DNA of 64,000 nucleotides from JBBDLF01 sp040879025. Its GTDB lineage: Bacteria; Pseudomonadota; Gammaproteobacteria; Pseudomonadales; Pseudohongiellaceae. Both the position numbers and the translations under genes were made by a program. Shown here piece by piece: positions 1 through 7,913 of the stretch. Numbering within the stretch: position 1 is the stretch's first letter; every line of letters begins with the position of its first letter. The stretch spans positions 61,744 through 125,743 of the forward strand of contig JBBDLF010000017.1 of NCBI GenBank assembly GCA_040879025.1, given 5' to 3'. The notes below the pieces were generated by a model that saw only the letters and a program-made list of their open reading frames with translations, had not been told where the DNA came from and made no database searches.

Positions 1-3000
1 GCGGAATTGTTCATATTCCTTGGCAAAAAATGAAACTTCCATACGGGCGCTGCGATCATCCAGTTCGACGAAGGCAATGGTATCGCCCCGTTTGCTTTTC
101 ATCGAGCGAAGCGTATGCACCAGCCCCGCCACCAACTGGGGCTCCCTTTCCGGGCGTAAATTTGCCAGGCGGGCTCGGGTAAATTTATCCAGTTCCGGCA
201 AATATTCGTCAATGGGATGGCCGGAAAGATGCAGGCCCAACGCCTCCAGTTCAGCGGCAAGACGCTGTTTTTGACTCCAGGGCCTCGCGGCGCGATGACC
301 CAGAGAAGCCGGGGTGTCGGGTTCGGGCTCAATCGCTCCGAACATGTCGGCCACGCCACTGTCCTGATTGCGGCAACTTTGTTCCGCCGCCTGCACCGTC
401 TCAGGCAAGTTCGCCATCAGACAGGCTCGCTTAAGGTCGATTTCGCCCTCGAGCAGGCCATCCATTGCGCCGGATCGAATAAGAGCTTCCATAGTGCGTT
501 TGTTTACACTGCGTGCGTCCACCCGGGTACAGAAGTCAAGCAGGCTGGTGAAAATTCCGTCACTGCGCGCTGCGATGATACTGTTGACGGGCCCTTCGCC
601 AAGCCCCTTGATCGCCCCCAGCGCATAGACAATTTCACCGCTGTCGTTGACTGTGAAGTTGTATTCACCGGCATTCACATCGGGCCTGGCAAGAGGAATT
701 TTCATGCTGCGGCATTCGTCTATCAATGTGACGAGTTTATCCGTGTTTTGCATATCAGCGGTCAGTACCGCGGCCATGAAATAAGCCGGGTAATGCACCT
801 TGAGCCAGGCTGTTTGGTAGGAAACCAGCGCATAAGCCGCGGAATGGGACTTATTGAAGCCGTAACCGGCGAACTTTTCCATCAGGTCAAAAATGGACCC
901 GGCAAGCTGCCCCTCAATGCCATTGACTTTCGCTCCGGCCATAAACAACGATCGCTGCTTGTCCATCTCCTCCTGTTTCTTCTTGCCCATCGCGCGCCGT
1001 AGCATGTCGGCGCCACCCAGCGTGTAGTTCGCCAGAACCTGAGCTATTTTCATCACCTGTTCCTGATACAGGATAACACCGTAGGTATTGCCCAGCACAG
1101 ATTTCAGATCGGGGTGAGGATAGAAGACTTTTTCACGACCGTGCTTGCGGTTGATATAGTCATCCACCATGCCGGACTGCAGCGGTCCGGGTCGGAACAA
1201 CGCCACCAGCGCAATCATGTCTTCAAAGCCATTCGGTTGCAGACGCTTGATCAGATCTTTCATGCCGCGCGATTCAAGCTGGAATATCGCGGTGGTTTCT
1301 CCACTTTGGAGCATTTCATAAACCGAGGCGTCATCCAGGGGAAGTTCGGTAATGTCCAAATGTTCACTGTCCGGGCCGCGAACCTGGCGGTTGATCATTT
1401 TGACCGCCCAATCAATAATGGTCAACGTGCGCAATCCCAGAAAGTCGAATTTGACGAGCCCCACTGTCTCCACATCATTCTTGTCAAATTGGGTAACGAG
1501 TCCCTCACCATTGTCATCGCAGTACAAGGGTGTGAAGTCGGTGAGCTTCGTCGGTGCGATAACCACACCCCCGGCGTGCTTGCCGACGTTGCGGGTAATG
1601 CCCTCCAACTTGAAGGCCATTTCCATGATTTCCTGCGCATCCTCGTCACTGTCGATAAATTCCCCAAGCTGCGGTTCCTGTTCCAGCGCCTTGTGCAGTG
1701 TCATACCCGGCTCGAAAGGAATCAGCTTCGACAGTTTATCCGCCAGTCCGTACGACTTGCCCTGAACCCGGGCGACATCTCGAACGACCGCCTTGGCCGC
1801 CATGGTACCGAAGGTAATAATCTGGGACACCGCCTCCTTCCCGTATAATTCAGCCACGTGCTGAATGACACGGTCCCTGCCCTCCATGCAGAAATCCACA
1901 TCGAAATCGGGCATTGAAACCCGTTCGGGATTAAGGAAACGCTCGAACAGCAGGTCGTAGCGCAACGGATCCAGATCAGTGATTCCCAGCGCGTAGGCAA
2001 CGATTGATCCGGCGCCCGAGCCACGCCCTGGACCCACCGGAATATCGTTGTCCCTGGCCCACTGGATAAACTCCATCACGATCAGGAAGTAACCGGCAAA
2101 TCCCATCTGATTGATAATGTTCAGCTCGAACTGCAGGCGCTCATGATAGGTTTTCGTCACCGCGTCACGGTCGCCGTCCTCTCGCGGCAGCGACGAGGCC
2201 AGTCGGCGATCCAGCCCCTGCCGGCTGACTGCGCAAAAAAAGTCCTCCACGGTCTGGCCCGCGGGCACCGGATAGTTGGGCAAATACGGCTTGCCCAGTT
2301 CCAGGGTCAGGCTGCAGCGCCTGGCAATCTCCACGGTGTTCTCGATGGCTTCGGGAATATCGGCGAACAGCGCCGACATCTCCTCCGGGCTGCGCAGATA
2401 TTGTTGCTCACTGTACAGGTGTGGCCGCCGTGGGTCGTCCAGCGTACGGCGTTCATTGATGCATACCCGAACTTCATGGGCATCGAAGTCATCTCTGGCC
2501 AGGAATCGCACATCATTGGTGGCAACAACGGGGCAACCGGTATCCGCCGCCAGGGAGACCACCGCTTGAATGTATTGTTCTTCCTGAGCGCGTCCGGTGC
2601 GCTGCAGTTCCAGGTAAAAACAGTTCCGGGGGAAATAGCCCATCCACTGCTTCAGCAAGGACTCCGCCGCGGGGCGGTCTCCCTCCAGCAAGGCACGGGC
2701 GATATCACTGTCGCGTGCCCCGGACAAGGCAATGAGACCTTCAGCGCCGTCCGCGAGCCAGTCCTTGTCGAGGCACAGTTGCGGATGAGTGGGTTTTTCC
2801 ACGTACGCCCGGGATATCAGCCGGGTCAGATTGGCATAGCCGGTGGCGTTGCGCACCAGCAGAACGAGGCGGTTGCTCACGCCGTCGACGCCGTTGCGCA
2901 CGAGCACGTCACAACCGCAAACGGGTTTAAGGCCGGCGGCAATCGCGGAGGTATAGAATTTGATGAAGCCGAACAGATTTTCCCGGTCGGTAATGGCAAC

Positions 3001-3120
3001 CGCCGACATACCCAGCTGCGCTACTTTTTCCACCAGGGGGTTGATGGTCACTACCCCATCGGTTATGGAGTATTCGGTGTGCAGGCGAAGGTGGACGAAA
3101 TTATTGTTTGATTCAGGCAT
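1..3120 (-). CDS. dnaE: DNA polymerase III alpha subunit, C-terminus cut by window edge
   Basis: Catalytic subunit of the replicative polymerase. The reading frame starts at ATG 3120 (MPESNNNFVHLRLHTEYS) and stays open to base 1, giving 1040 residues of the roughly 1150-1170 usual for the family. The N-terminal PHP domain begins with the LHTEYSITDG block. The polymerase palm signature MPDFDVDFCMEGRDRVI lies at about residues 403-419, and its first two Asp residues match the catalytic pair of E. coli DnaE. The GPGRGSGAGSIVAYAL loop precedes it. The finger/tau-binding C-terminus lies outside the window. rnhB ends only 39 bases upstream, so dnaE is probably the last gene of the lpx-rnhB operon, as in E. 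coli. Identification is secure. Confidence 0.97.
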   Translation of the reverse strand, partial: MPESNNNFVHLRLHTEYSITDGVVTINPLVEKVAQLGMSAVAITDRENLFGFIKFYTSAIAAGLKPVCGCDVLVRNGVDGVSNRLVLLVRNATGYANLTRLISRAYVEKPTHPQLCLDKDWLADGAEGLIALSGARDSDIARALLEGDRPAAESLLKQWMGYFPRNCFYLELQRTGRAQEEQYIQAVVSLAADTGCPVVATNDVRFLARDDFDAHEVRVCINERRTLDDPRRPHLYSEQQYLRSPEEMSALFADIPEAIENTVEIARRCSLTLELGKPYLPNYPVPAGQTVEDFFCAVSRQGLDRRLASSLPREDGDRDAVTKTYHERLQFELNIINQMGFAGYFLIVMEFIQWARDNDIPVGPGRGSGAGSIVAYALGITDLDPLRYDLLFERFLNPERVSMPDFDVDFCMEGRDRVIQHVAELYGKEAVSQIITFGTMAAKAVVRDVARVQGKSYGLADKLSKLIPFEPGMTLHKALEQEPQLGEFIDSDEDAQEIMEMAFKLEGITRNVGKHAGGVVIAPTKLTDFTPLYCDDNGEGLVTQFDKNDVETVGLVKFDFLGLRTLTIIDWAVKMINRQVRGPDSEHLDITELPLDDASVYEMLQSGETTAIFQLESRGMKDLIKRLQPNGFEDMIALVALFRPGPLQSGMVDDYINRKHGREKVFYPHPDLKSVLGNTYGVILYQEQVMKIAQVLANYTLGGADMLRRAMGKKKQEEMDKQRSLFMAGAKVNGIEGQLAGSIFDLMEKFAGYGFNKSHSAAYALVSYQTAWLKVHYPAYFMAAVLTADMQNTDKLVTLIDECRSMKIPLARPDVNAGEYNFTVNDSGEIVYALGAIKGLGEGPVNSIIAARSDGIFTSLLDFCTRVDARSVNKRTMEALIRSGAMDGLLEGEIDLKRACLMANLPETVQAAEQSCRNQDSGVADMFGAIEPEPDTPASLGHRAARPWSQKQRLAAELEALGLHLSGHPIDEYLPELDKFTRARLANLRPEREPQLVAGLVHTLRSMKSKRGDTIAFVELDDRSARMEVSFFAKEYEQFR

Positions 3121-3159
3121 CAGCACTCGGCATATGAGTTCATGCTGGCCCCCACTATA

Positions 3160-3765
3160 CTATCGCTTGAGCCTGTCCGCCACCGGCCTGAAGGACCGGC
3201 GATGAATCGGGCACGGACCCAGTGTCCTGAGCGCCAACAGATGTTCTGCGGTGGCATATCCCTTGTGTCGGGCAAAACCATAGCCGGGATAAAGCGTGTC
3301 CATTTCGATCATCACGTCATCTCTGGCTACCTTGGCGATAATCGACGCGGCGGCAATGCATTCCACGCGTGAGTCGCCCTGAACCACGGCCAGCGACTGG
3401 TAGTGCCATTCAGGACAGAACGTGCCGTCCACATACACGAATTCCGGCTGCAGATGCAGTGCCGTTACCGCCCGATGCATCGCCAGAAGACTGGCGCGGA
3501 GAATATTGATTTCATCTATTTCCTCAACGCTGGCCTGGGCAATGGCCCAGGCGCGGGCGCTTGAGATAATTTCTGCGGAGCAGCGACGCCGATCCTTGTC
3601 TGTGAGCTTCTTTGAATCATCCATGCCTTCAATGCAACAGTCGTCGTCGAGTACCACCGCGGCGGCGAATACGTCGCCCGCCAGGGGTCCTCGTCCGACT
3701 TCATCGGTTCCCGCAACTATCGTGTTCAGCAGACTGCCCGACTCCAGTGTCATTTCCACTTGCAT
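3160..3765 (-). CDS. rnhB: Ribonuclease HII
   Basis: Cuts the RNA strand of RNA-DNA hybrids and removes single ribonucleotides from DNA in the cytoplasm. The protein has 201 residues, the normal length. The N-terminal GTDEVGRGPLAG motif (about residues 19-30) contains the first Asp-Glu metal ligands, and YVDGTFCPEW with the later AAASIIAKVARD segment supplies the rest of the active site. The start shown is ATG 3765; an ATG four codons later (MTLESGS) is also possible. It lies 2 bases after the lpxB stop, so it is co-transcribed with lpxB and probably translationally coupled. Confidence 0.95.
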   Translation of the reverse strand: MQVEMTLESGSLLNTIVAGTDEVGRGPLAGDVFAAAVVLDDDCCIEGMDDSKKLTDKDRRRCSAEIISSARAWAIAQASVEEIDEINILRASLLAMHRAVTALHLQPEFVYVDGTFCPEWHYQSLAVVQGDSRVECIAAASIIAKVARDDVMIEMDTLYPGYGFARHKGYATAEHLLALRTLGPCPIHRRSFRPVADRLKR

Positions 3766-3767
3766 GC

Positions 3768-4943
3768 TCAGGCTTTCCCCTCAACTCCGGGCTCTTGAAC
3801 ACCACAAAATCGCAGCACGGCGTCAGCCGCCTGCTGGTCGGCGTTACATCGCAAAGTCTCATGAATCTGCGCGAACTGGCTCATCAGCGATTCCGTATTG
3901 CGACTGCCGTTAACAAACGTTTCAATTTCGGCGGCGATGTTTTCCGGGGTCGCCTCCTGTTGCAGATATTCCGGTATCAGACGTTTTCCCGCAAGCAGAT
4001 TCGGCAGGGAGATATAGGGCACGCGAAGCATGCGCGAGGCCAGCATATAAGTGAGCGGCGCCAGCCGGTATGCCACTACCATCGGCCGCTTCAGCAACAG
4101 CGTTTCGAGTGTGGCGGTTCCCGATGCCAAAACAACCAGATCAGCCGCGCTCACTGCGGTATGGGTGGCGCCATCGAGCAGTTGACAGGCAGCAGCCAAG
4201 GCAAGGCTATCCACCCTGTGCAACAGGTCGTCCTTGATATCGCTGGTGGCGCACGGTATCACGAAACGCAGTTGGGGATGCGATTGCAGGGCCCGGGCGG
4301 CCGCTTCCAGAAAGATCGAACCAAGGCGTGTCACTTCGCCCTGCCGGCTACCGGGCAGTATCGCAATAACACAGGTATCGCCTGGCAAATCCAGTTTCTC
4401 TCGGGATGCCTTGCGCCGGTCCTCGGGTCCGATCCGGTCAGCCAAGGGATGACCTACAAATTTCACATCAATGGCGTGCTCCCGGTAGATGGCCATCTCA
4501 AACGGAAACAACACCAGCATCAGGTCAACTGCGGCTTTTATTTTGTGAATTCGCTTTGCACCGTAGGCCCAGACGCTGGGACTGACATAGTGCACTGTGC
4601 GCAGGCCGCTGTCGTGAAGATTACGCTCCAGGCGCAAGTTGAACCCTGGGGAATCGATACCGATAAAGGCAGCGGGCCGGTTAGCGGTAAAATGGGTATG
4701 CAGCCGTTTCTTAATACGAAGCAATTCCGGCAACCGTCCCAACGGCTCAATGAAACCCATAACCGAGAGCCGGTCCATCGGGTAAAGGCTGTCCAGTCCC
4801 TGCGCCAGCATCGCCGGTCCGCCGATGCCTTCGAAGCGGCACCCGGGATAACGTTCACGCATGGCCCGCATCAGCCCGGCACCGAGGTTGTCGCCGGATT
4901 TTTCGCCGGCAACAATACCGATTCTTAAAACCTGTTCTGCCAT
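3768..4943 (-). CDS. lpxB: Lipid-A-disaccharide synthase
   Basis: GT19 glycosyltransferase that joins lipid X and UDP-diacylglucosamine to make the lipid A disaccharide at the inner membrane. The N-terminus MAEQVLRIGIVAGEKSGD aligns with the family start, so ATG 4943 was chosen (391 residues). The frame also offers a GTG at 4982 that would add 13 residues with no family support. Conserved blocks include YVSPSVWAYG, the GHPLAD turn, and ILPGSRQGEV. It sits between lpxA (51 bases upstream) and rnhB in the standard lpxD-fabZ-lpxA-lpxB-rnhB-dnaE order. Confidence 0.95.
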   Translation of the reverse strand: MAEQVLRIGIVAGEKSGDNLGAGLMRAMRERYPGCRFEGIGGPAMLAQGLDSLYPMDRLSVMGFIEPLGRLPELLRIKKRLHTHFTANRPAAFIGIDSPGFNLRLERNLHDSGLRTVHYVSPSVWAYGAKRIHKIKAAVDLMLVLFPFEMAIYREHAIDVKFVGHPLADRIGPEDRRKASREKLDLPGDTCVIAILPGSRQGEVTRLGSIFLEAAARALQSHPQLRFVIPCATSDIKDDLLHRVDSLALAAACQLLDGATHTAVSAADLVVLASGTATLETLLLKRPMVVAYRLAPLTYMLASRMLRVPYISLPNLLAGKRLIPEYLQQEATPENIAAEIETFVNGSRNTESLMSQFAQIHETLRCNADQQAADAVLRFCGVQEPGVEGKA

Positions 4944-4994
4944 TTCAAGGCCGTGAGGAGCGATCTGGCTCCGCTTTATCACAGTGTCCGAGGA

Positions 4995-5765
4995 CTAGCG
5001 ATGAATTCCCTTTGCCGAAGACGCCAGTGACTTGATTAGTGGGTCCAACTCGGCGCATTGACTACCCATCTCCCGCAATTGCTCGATCGCCTCTTGCAGG
5101 CTGAGGCCGCGACGATAGAGGATCTTGTAGGCGGTTTTAATCTGCCGTATGGCCTCTTTGCTGAACCCGCGCCGTTCCAGGCCAATCTGGTTGATGCTGC
5201 GAACTGTCGGCGGCGTCCCCGCAACAATCATGTACGCGGGTACATCATTGGTGATATGGGTCATACCGCCGATCATGGTATGAGCGCCGATTTTGAGAAA
5301 CTGGTTGACGCCCGCGTAGCCGCCAAGAATGGCCCAGTCATCGACTTCCACGTGGCCGGAAATGCCGACATTATTGGCGAAGACAACATGGTTGCCAACG
5401 ACGCAATCGTGGGCCACGTGCACATAGGGCATCATCAGGTTGTCATTGCCAATGCGGGTAAGCCCGCCTCCGGTCGCTGTGCCCCGATGCAAGGTAACGC
5501 CTTCACGAAAGATATTGTTGTCGCCGATTTCCAGCCAGGCTTGCTCACCCGCGAACTTCTTGTCAGCCGGATCCTCACCGATGGAACTGAACTGAAAAAT
5601 ACGATTGTGGACACCTATGCGCGTATTGCAGCGAACGATGACATGGGCGGCCACTTCCGTCCCCTCACCTATCGTCACGTTGGGGCCGATGATGCTCCAG
5701 GGGCCAACCGAGACGCCTTCAGCCAGCCGCGCGGTGCCATCTATCCTGGCGCTGGGATCAATCAA
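4995..5765 (-). CDS. lpxA: UDP-N-acetylglucosamine acyltransferase (TTG start)
   Basis: First enzyme of lipid A synthesis: transfers a 3-hydroxyacyl chain from ACP to UDP-GlcNAc. The left-handed beta-helix hexapeptide repeats fill the N-terminal two thirds, and the catalytic His region reads HVAHDCVVGN. The start is placed at TTG 5765 (then IDPSARIDG), giving 256 residues and matching the family N-terminus. A GGAAGG Shine-Dalgarno lies 6 bases upstream inside fabZ, and the two genes overlap by 8 bases. An ATG at 5786 would add seven residues with no family counterpart. A weak, coupled start is consistent with tight control of the first committed step. Confidence 0.95.
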   Translation of the reverse strand: MIDPSARIDGTARLAEGVSVGPWSIIGPNVTIGEGTEVAAHVIVRCNTRIGVHNRIFQFSSIGEDPADKKFAGEQAWLEIGDNNIFREGVTLHRGTATGGGLTRIGNDNLMMPYVHVAHDCVVGNHVVFANNVGISGHVEVDDWAILGGYAGVNQFLKIGAHTMIGGMTHITNDVPAYMIVAGTPPTVRSINQIGLERRGFSKEAIRQIKTAYKILYRRGLSLQEAIEQLREMGSQCAELDPLIKSLASSAKGIHR

Positions 5766-6207
5766 ACTCCACCTTCCTTTCCGCACACATGATCGTCATG
5801 GTTCCAACCAGTTCATCTCCTACCGAGGCGCGGCAGTCAAATTTGAACACGCCGCGCTTGTTGGTGATAACCTTCGCCTCGAGCTGAAGGCGGTCACCCG
5901 GCACGACGGGTCGACGCAGGCGCACATCATCGGCGCCCACGAAATAGTACAGATAGCCGTCCTTGGGCTTTTTTTCCTGGCTCTTGAAACCCAGCACACC
6001 GGCGGCCTGGGCCAGTGCCTCAATGATCAGCACGCCGGGCATAATCGGTTTGGCCGGAAAATGGCCCTGAAAGAACGGCTCATTCACACTGACATTCTTG
6101 TAGGCAATAATGGACTTGCCAAGGTCGATTTCCACCACTCGGTCCACCAGCAGAAACGGATAGCGCTGCGGCAGATACTCTTTTATTTGTTCCACTGTCA
6201 TCATCAT
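5758..6207 (-). CDS. fabZ: 3-hydroxyacyl-ACP dehydratase
   Basis: Hot-dog-fold dehydratase of fatty acid elongation; it competes with LpxA/LpxD for 3-hydroxyacyl-ACP. 149 residues, normal for FabZ. The catalytic pair is His49 in FFQGHFPAKPIMPG and Glu63 in IIEALAQAAG. The annotated start is the first of three consecutive Met codons (MMMTVEQI); any of them may be used. It lies 17 bases after the lpxD stop and overlaps lpxA by 8 bases. Confidence 0.96.
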   Translation of the reverse strand: MMMTVEQIKEYLPQRYPFLLVDRVVEIDLGKSIIAYKNVSVNEPFFQGHFPAKPIMPGVLIIEALAQAAGVLGFKSQEKKPKDGYLYYFVGADDVRLRRPVVPGDRLQLEAKVITNKRGVFKFDCRASVGDELVGTMTIMCAERKVEFD

Positions 6208-6224
6208 AATTTTTCCGCAAACCC

Positions 6225-7283
6225 TCAGGTTTCCCCGGTACCACTGCTGCCCCTGATTTCGGCAATCTGCGCTTCCAGTCGCTTCAGGCGTTTGGACATG
6301 TCATCGAGCCGTTTGAAATGGACCACACTTCGCTTCCATTCCCTGACCTCCATCTGTCCTGTCCCGGAGGAATACGTGCCGGGTGTCTTTATAGATTGAC
6401 TGATCAGTGACATGGCCGCCACATTGACCCTGTCGGCTATCGTCAGGTGACCCACGACCCCGCTGCCGCCACCCAGAATACAGTATTCCCCGATCTTGAC
6501 ACTGCCGGCAAGCGCCGCACAGCCACAGATGACCGTATGTTTGCCGACATGACAGTTGTGGCCAATCTGCACCTGGTTATCTATCTTGACTCCTTGTTCA
6601 ATAACAGTGTCTTCCAATGCGCCCCGGTCTATGGTTGTGCCGGCACCGATTTCAACTTCGTCCCCGATTCGGACCCCGCCGAGCTGCGCAATTTTAACAG
6701 ATTTTGCGCCATCAAAGGCAAAACCGAAACCATCAGCGCCGATCACCGCGCCGGAATGTATCAAAACCCCCGCACCGAGGGTCACTTCGGCATAAAGTGC
6801 CACGCCGCTTTTCAACTCGCAGCCGGCGCCGAGCAATGCACCTTCTCCGATGAAACAGCCAGGTCCAATGATACAGTCGCCGTCGACACGGACACCCGCT
6901 TCGATGACACTGTTGGCCCCGACCGAAACACCCTCACCCAGAGAAGCAGTGGGATGCACAACGGCGGATGGATGAATGCCCGACTTCGGCCTGTCATACC
7001 GGCTGAACAACTGGCTGGCATGCGCGAACGTAACATAGGGTGAGGAGGAGATAAGTTTGTTGGTGGGACAATCGTCAGCGTGGCGGCGATCAATAATGAC
7101 CGCGGATGCCTTGCACGAGGAAAGCTGTTTTACGTAGAGGGGATTGCTGAGAAAGCTGAGCTTGCCCGGGCCGGCCTGTTCAAGGGTGGCCAGCCCATCA
7201 ATGACACAGCCGGCGTCACCCTTGAGTTCCACATCCAACAGTTCCGCAAGCTGACCAAGTGCATAGCGCGTCTCGTTCTTCAC
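6225..7283 (-). CDS. lpxD: UDP-3-O-(3-hydroxyacyl)glucosamine N-acyltransferase
   Basis: Third lipid A enzyme; adds the N-linked hydroxyacyl chain. 352 residues with the usual three-part layout: an N-terminal uridine-binding domain (about 1-100), a left-handed beta-helix of hexapeptide repeats (about 105-310) and a C-terminal helix (KRLDDMSKRLKRLEAQIAEI). The catalytic His lies in QVQIGHNCHVG. 46 bases separate it from the skp-like gene upstream. Confidence 0.96.
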   Translation of the reverse strand: MKNETRYALGQLAELLDVELKGDAGCVIDGLATLEQAGPGKLSFLSNPLYVKQLSSCKASAVIIDRRHADDCPTNKLISSSPYVTFAHASQLFSRYDRPKSGIHPSAVVHPTASLGEGVSVGANSVIEAGVRVDGDCIIGPGCFIGEGALLGAGCELKSGVALYAEVTLGAGVLIHSGAVIGADGFGFAFDGAKSVKIAQLGGVRIGDEVEIGAGTTIDRGALEDTVIEQGVKIDNQVQIGHNCHVGKHTVICGCAALAGSVKIGEYCILGGGSGVVGHLTIADRVNVAAMSLISQSIKTPGTYSSGTGQMEVREWKRSVVHFKRLDDMSKRLKRLEAQIAEIRGSSGTGET

Positions 7284-7329
7284 TCAGTGCCAACCTCAGC
7301 GTTATTTTTATTTTGTGCCAGGCAGGCTG

Positions 7330-7878
7330 TCAGTTACTCGCGTTCTCAAGAATCTGGTTCAGTTTCGCTGTGACTCTGCTGGTAATATCATATGCGGGGT
7401 TGGGGAAAGCGACCGCGGAGGCATTCAACACCAGATCGTAACCGCCCTCGGAAACCACGTCGGCGATCGCCTGACTCAGGTGAGGCCGCATACTGTCCAC
7501 AAACACCTGCTGACGATCCTGGACATTTTGTTGCAGTCTCTCGGAAATCAATTGCAGCTGTACCTGCTTTTCCTCAGCATCGGCTTGCATTCTGCGCTTT
7601 TCGCTGTCGCTCATGATCGCTTCATCCTGCGTGTATTTTTCCTGCAGAGCCTGAAGTTCGCCGCTGAGCGATTGCAGGCGTTGCTGGTCGCCCGCGAATT
7701 CCGTGTCCATTGAACTGAGTTCGGTCTGCGCCGCTTCCGTGTTTGAAATAGCCTGAGTCAGGTTGACAAATCCGATCTTGGCACCCATTTCCTGGGCTGA
7801 AACGGTCGCGCAGAGAAAAAACAAACTCGCCGCCATGCCGCCTGTTAACATCTTTATTGCTTTCACATCGTTCTCCAC
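7330..7878 (-). CDS. skp: OmpH/Skp-family periplasmic chaperone
   Basis: Periplasmic holdase for unfolded outer-membrane proteins on their way to BamA. A signal peptide is visible (hydrophobic GGMAASLFFLCATVSAQE, cleavage probably after Ala-Gln), followed by the family start MGAKIGFVNLTQAIS, a long charged coiled coil (about residues 50-130) and a conserved C-terminal half (GYDLVLNASAVAFPNPAYDIT). 182 residues. The start could be a few codons later (MLTGGMAAS). It lies between bamA and lpxD as usual. Confidence 0.9.
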   Translation of the reverse strand: MENDVKAIKMLTGGMAASLFFLCATVSAQEMGAKIGFVNLTQAISNTEAAQTELSSMDTEFAGDQQRLQSLSGELQALQEKYTQDEAIMSDSEKRRMQADAEEKQVQLQLISERLQQNVQDRQQVFVDSMRPHLSQAIADVVSEGGYDLVLNASAVAFPNPAYDITSRVTAKLNQILENASN

Positions 7879-7913
7879 TTCGTCGTGTTGAGTGTCTGAT
7901 CAAACCGCCAACG

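Noticed and set aside
2143..3111. Plus-strand ORF of 322 codons opposite dnaE, and similar long ORFs opposite lpxB, glnD, nadB and ygfZ
   Set aside because: All lie fully antisense to well-supported conserved genes, and their translations lack domains and look like GC-rich shadow frames.
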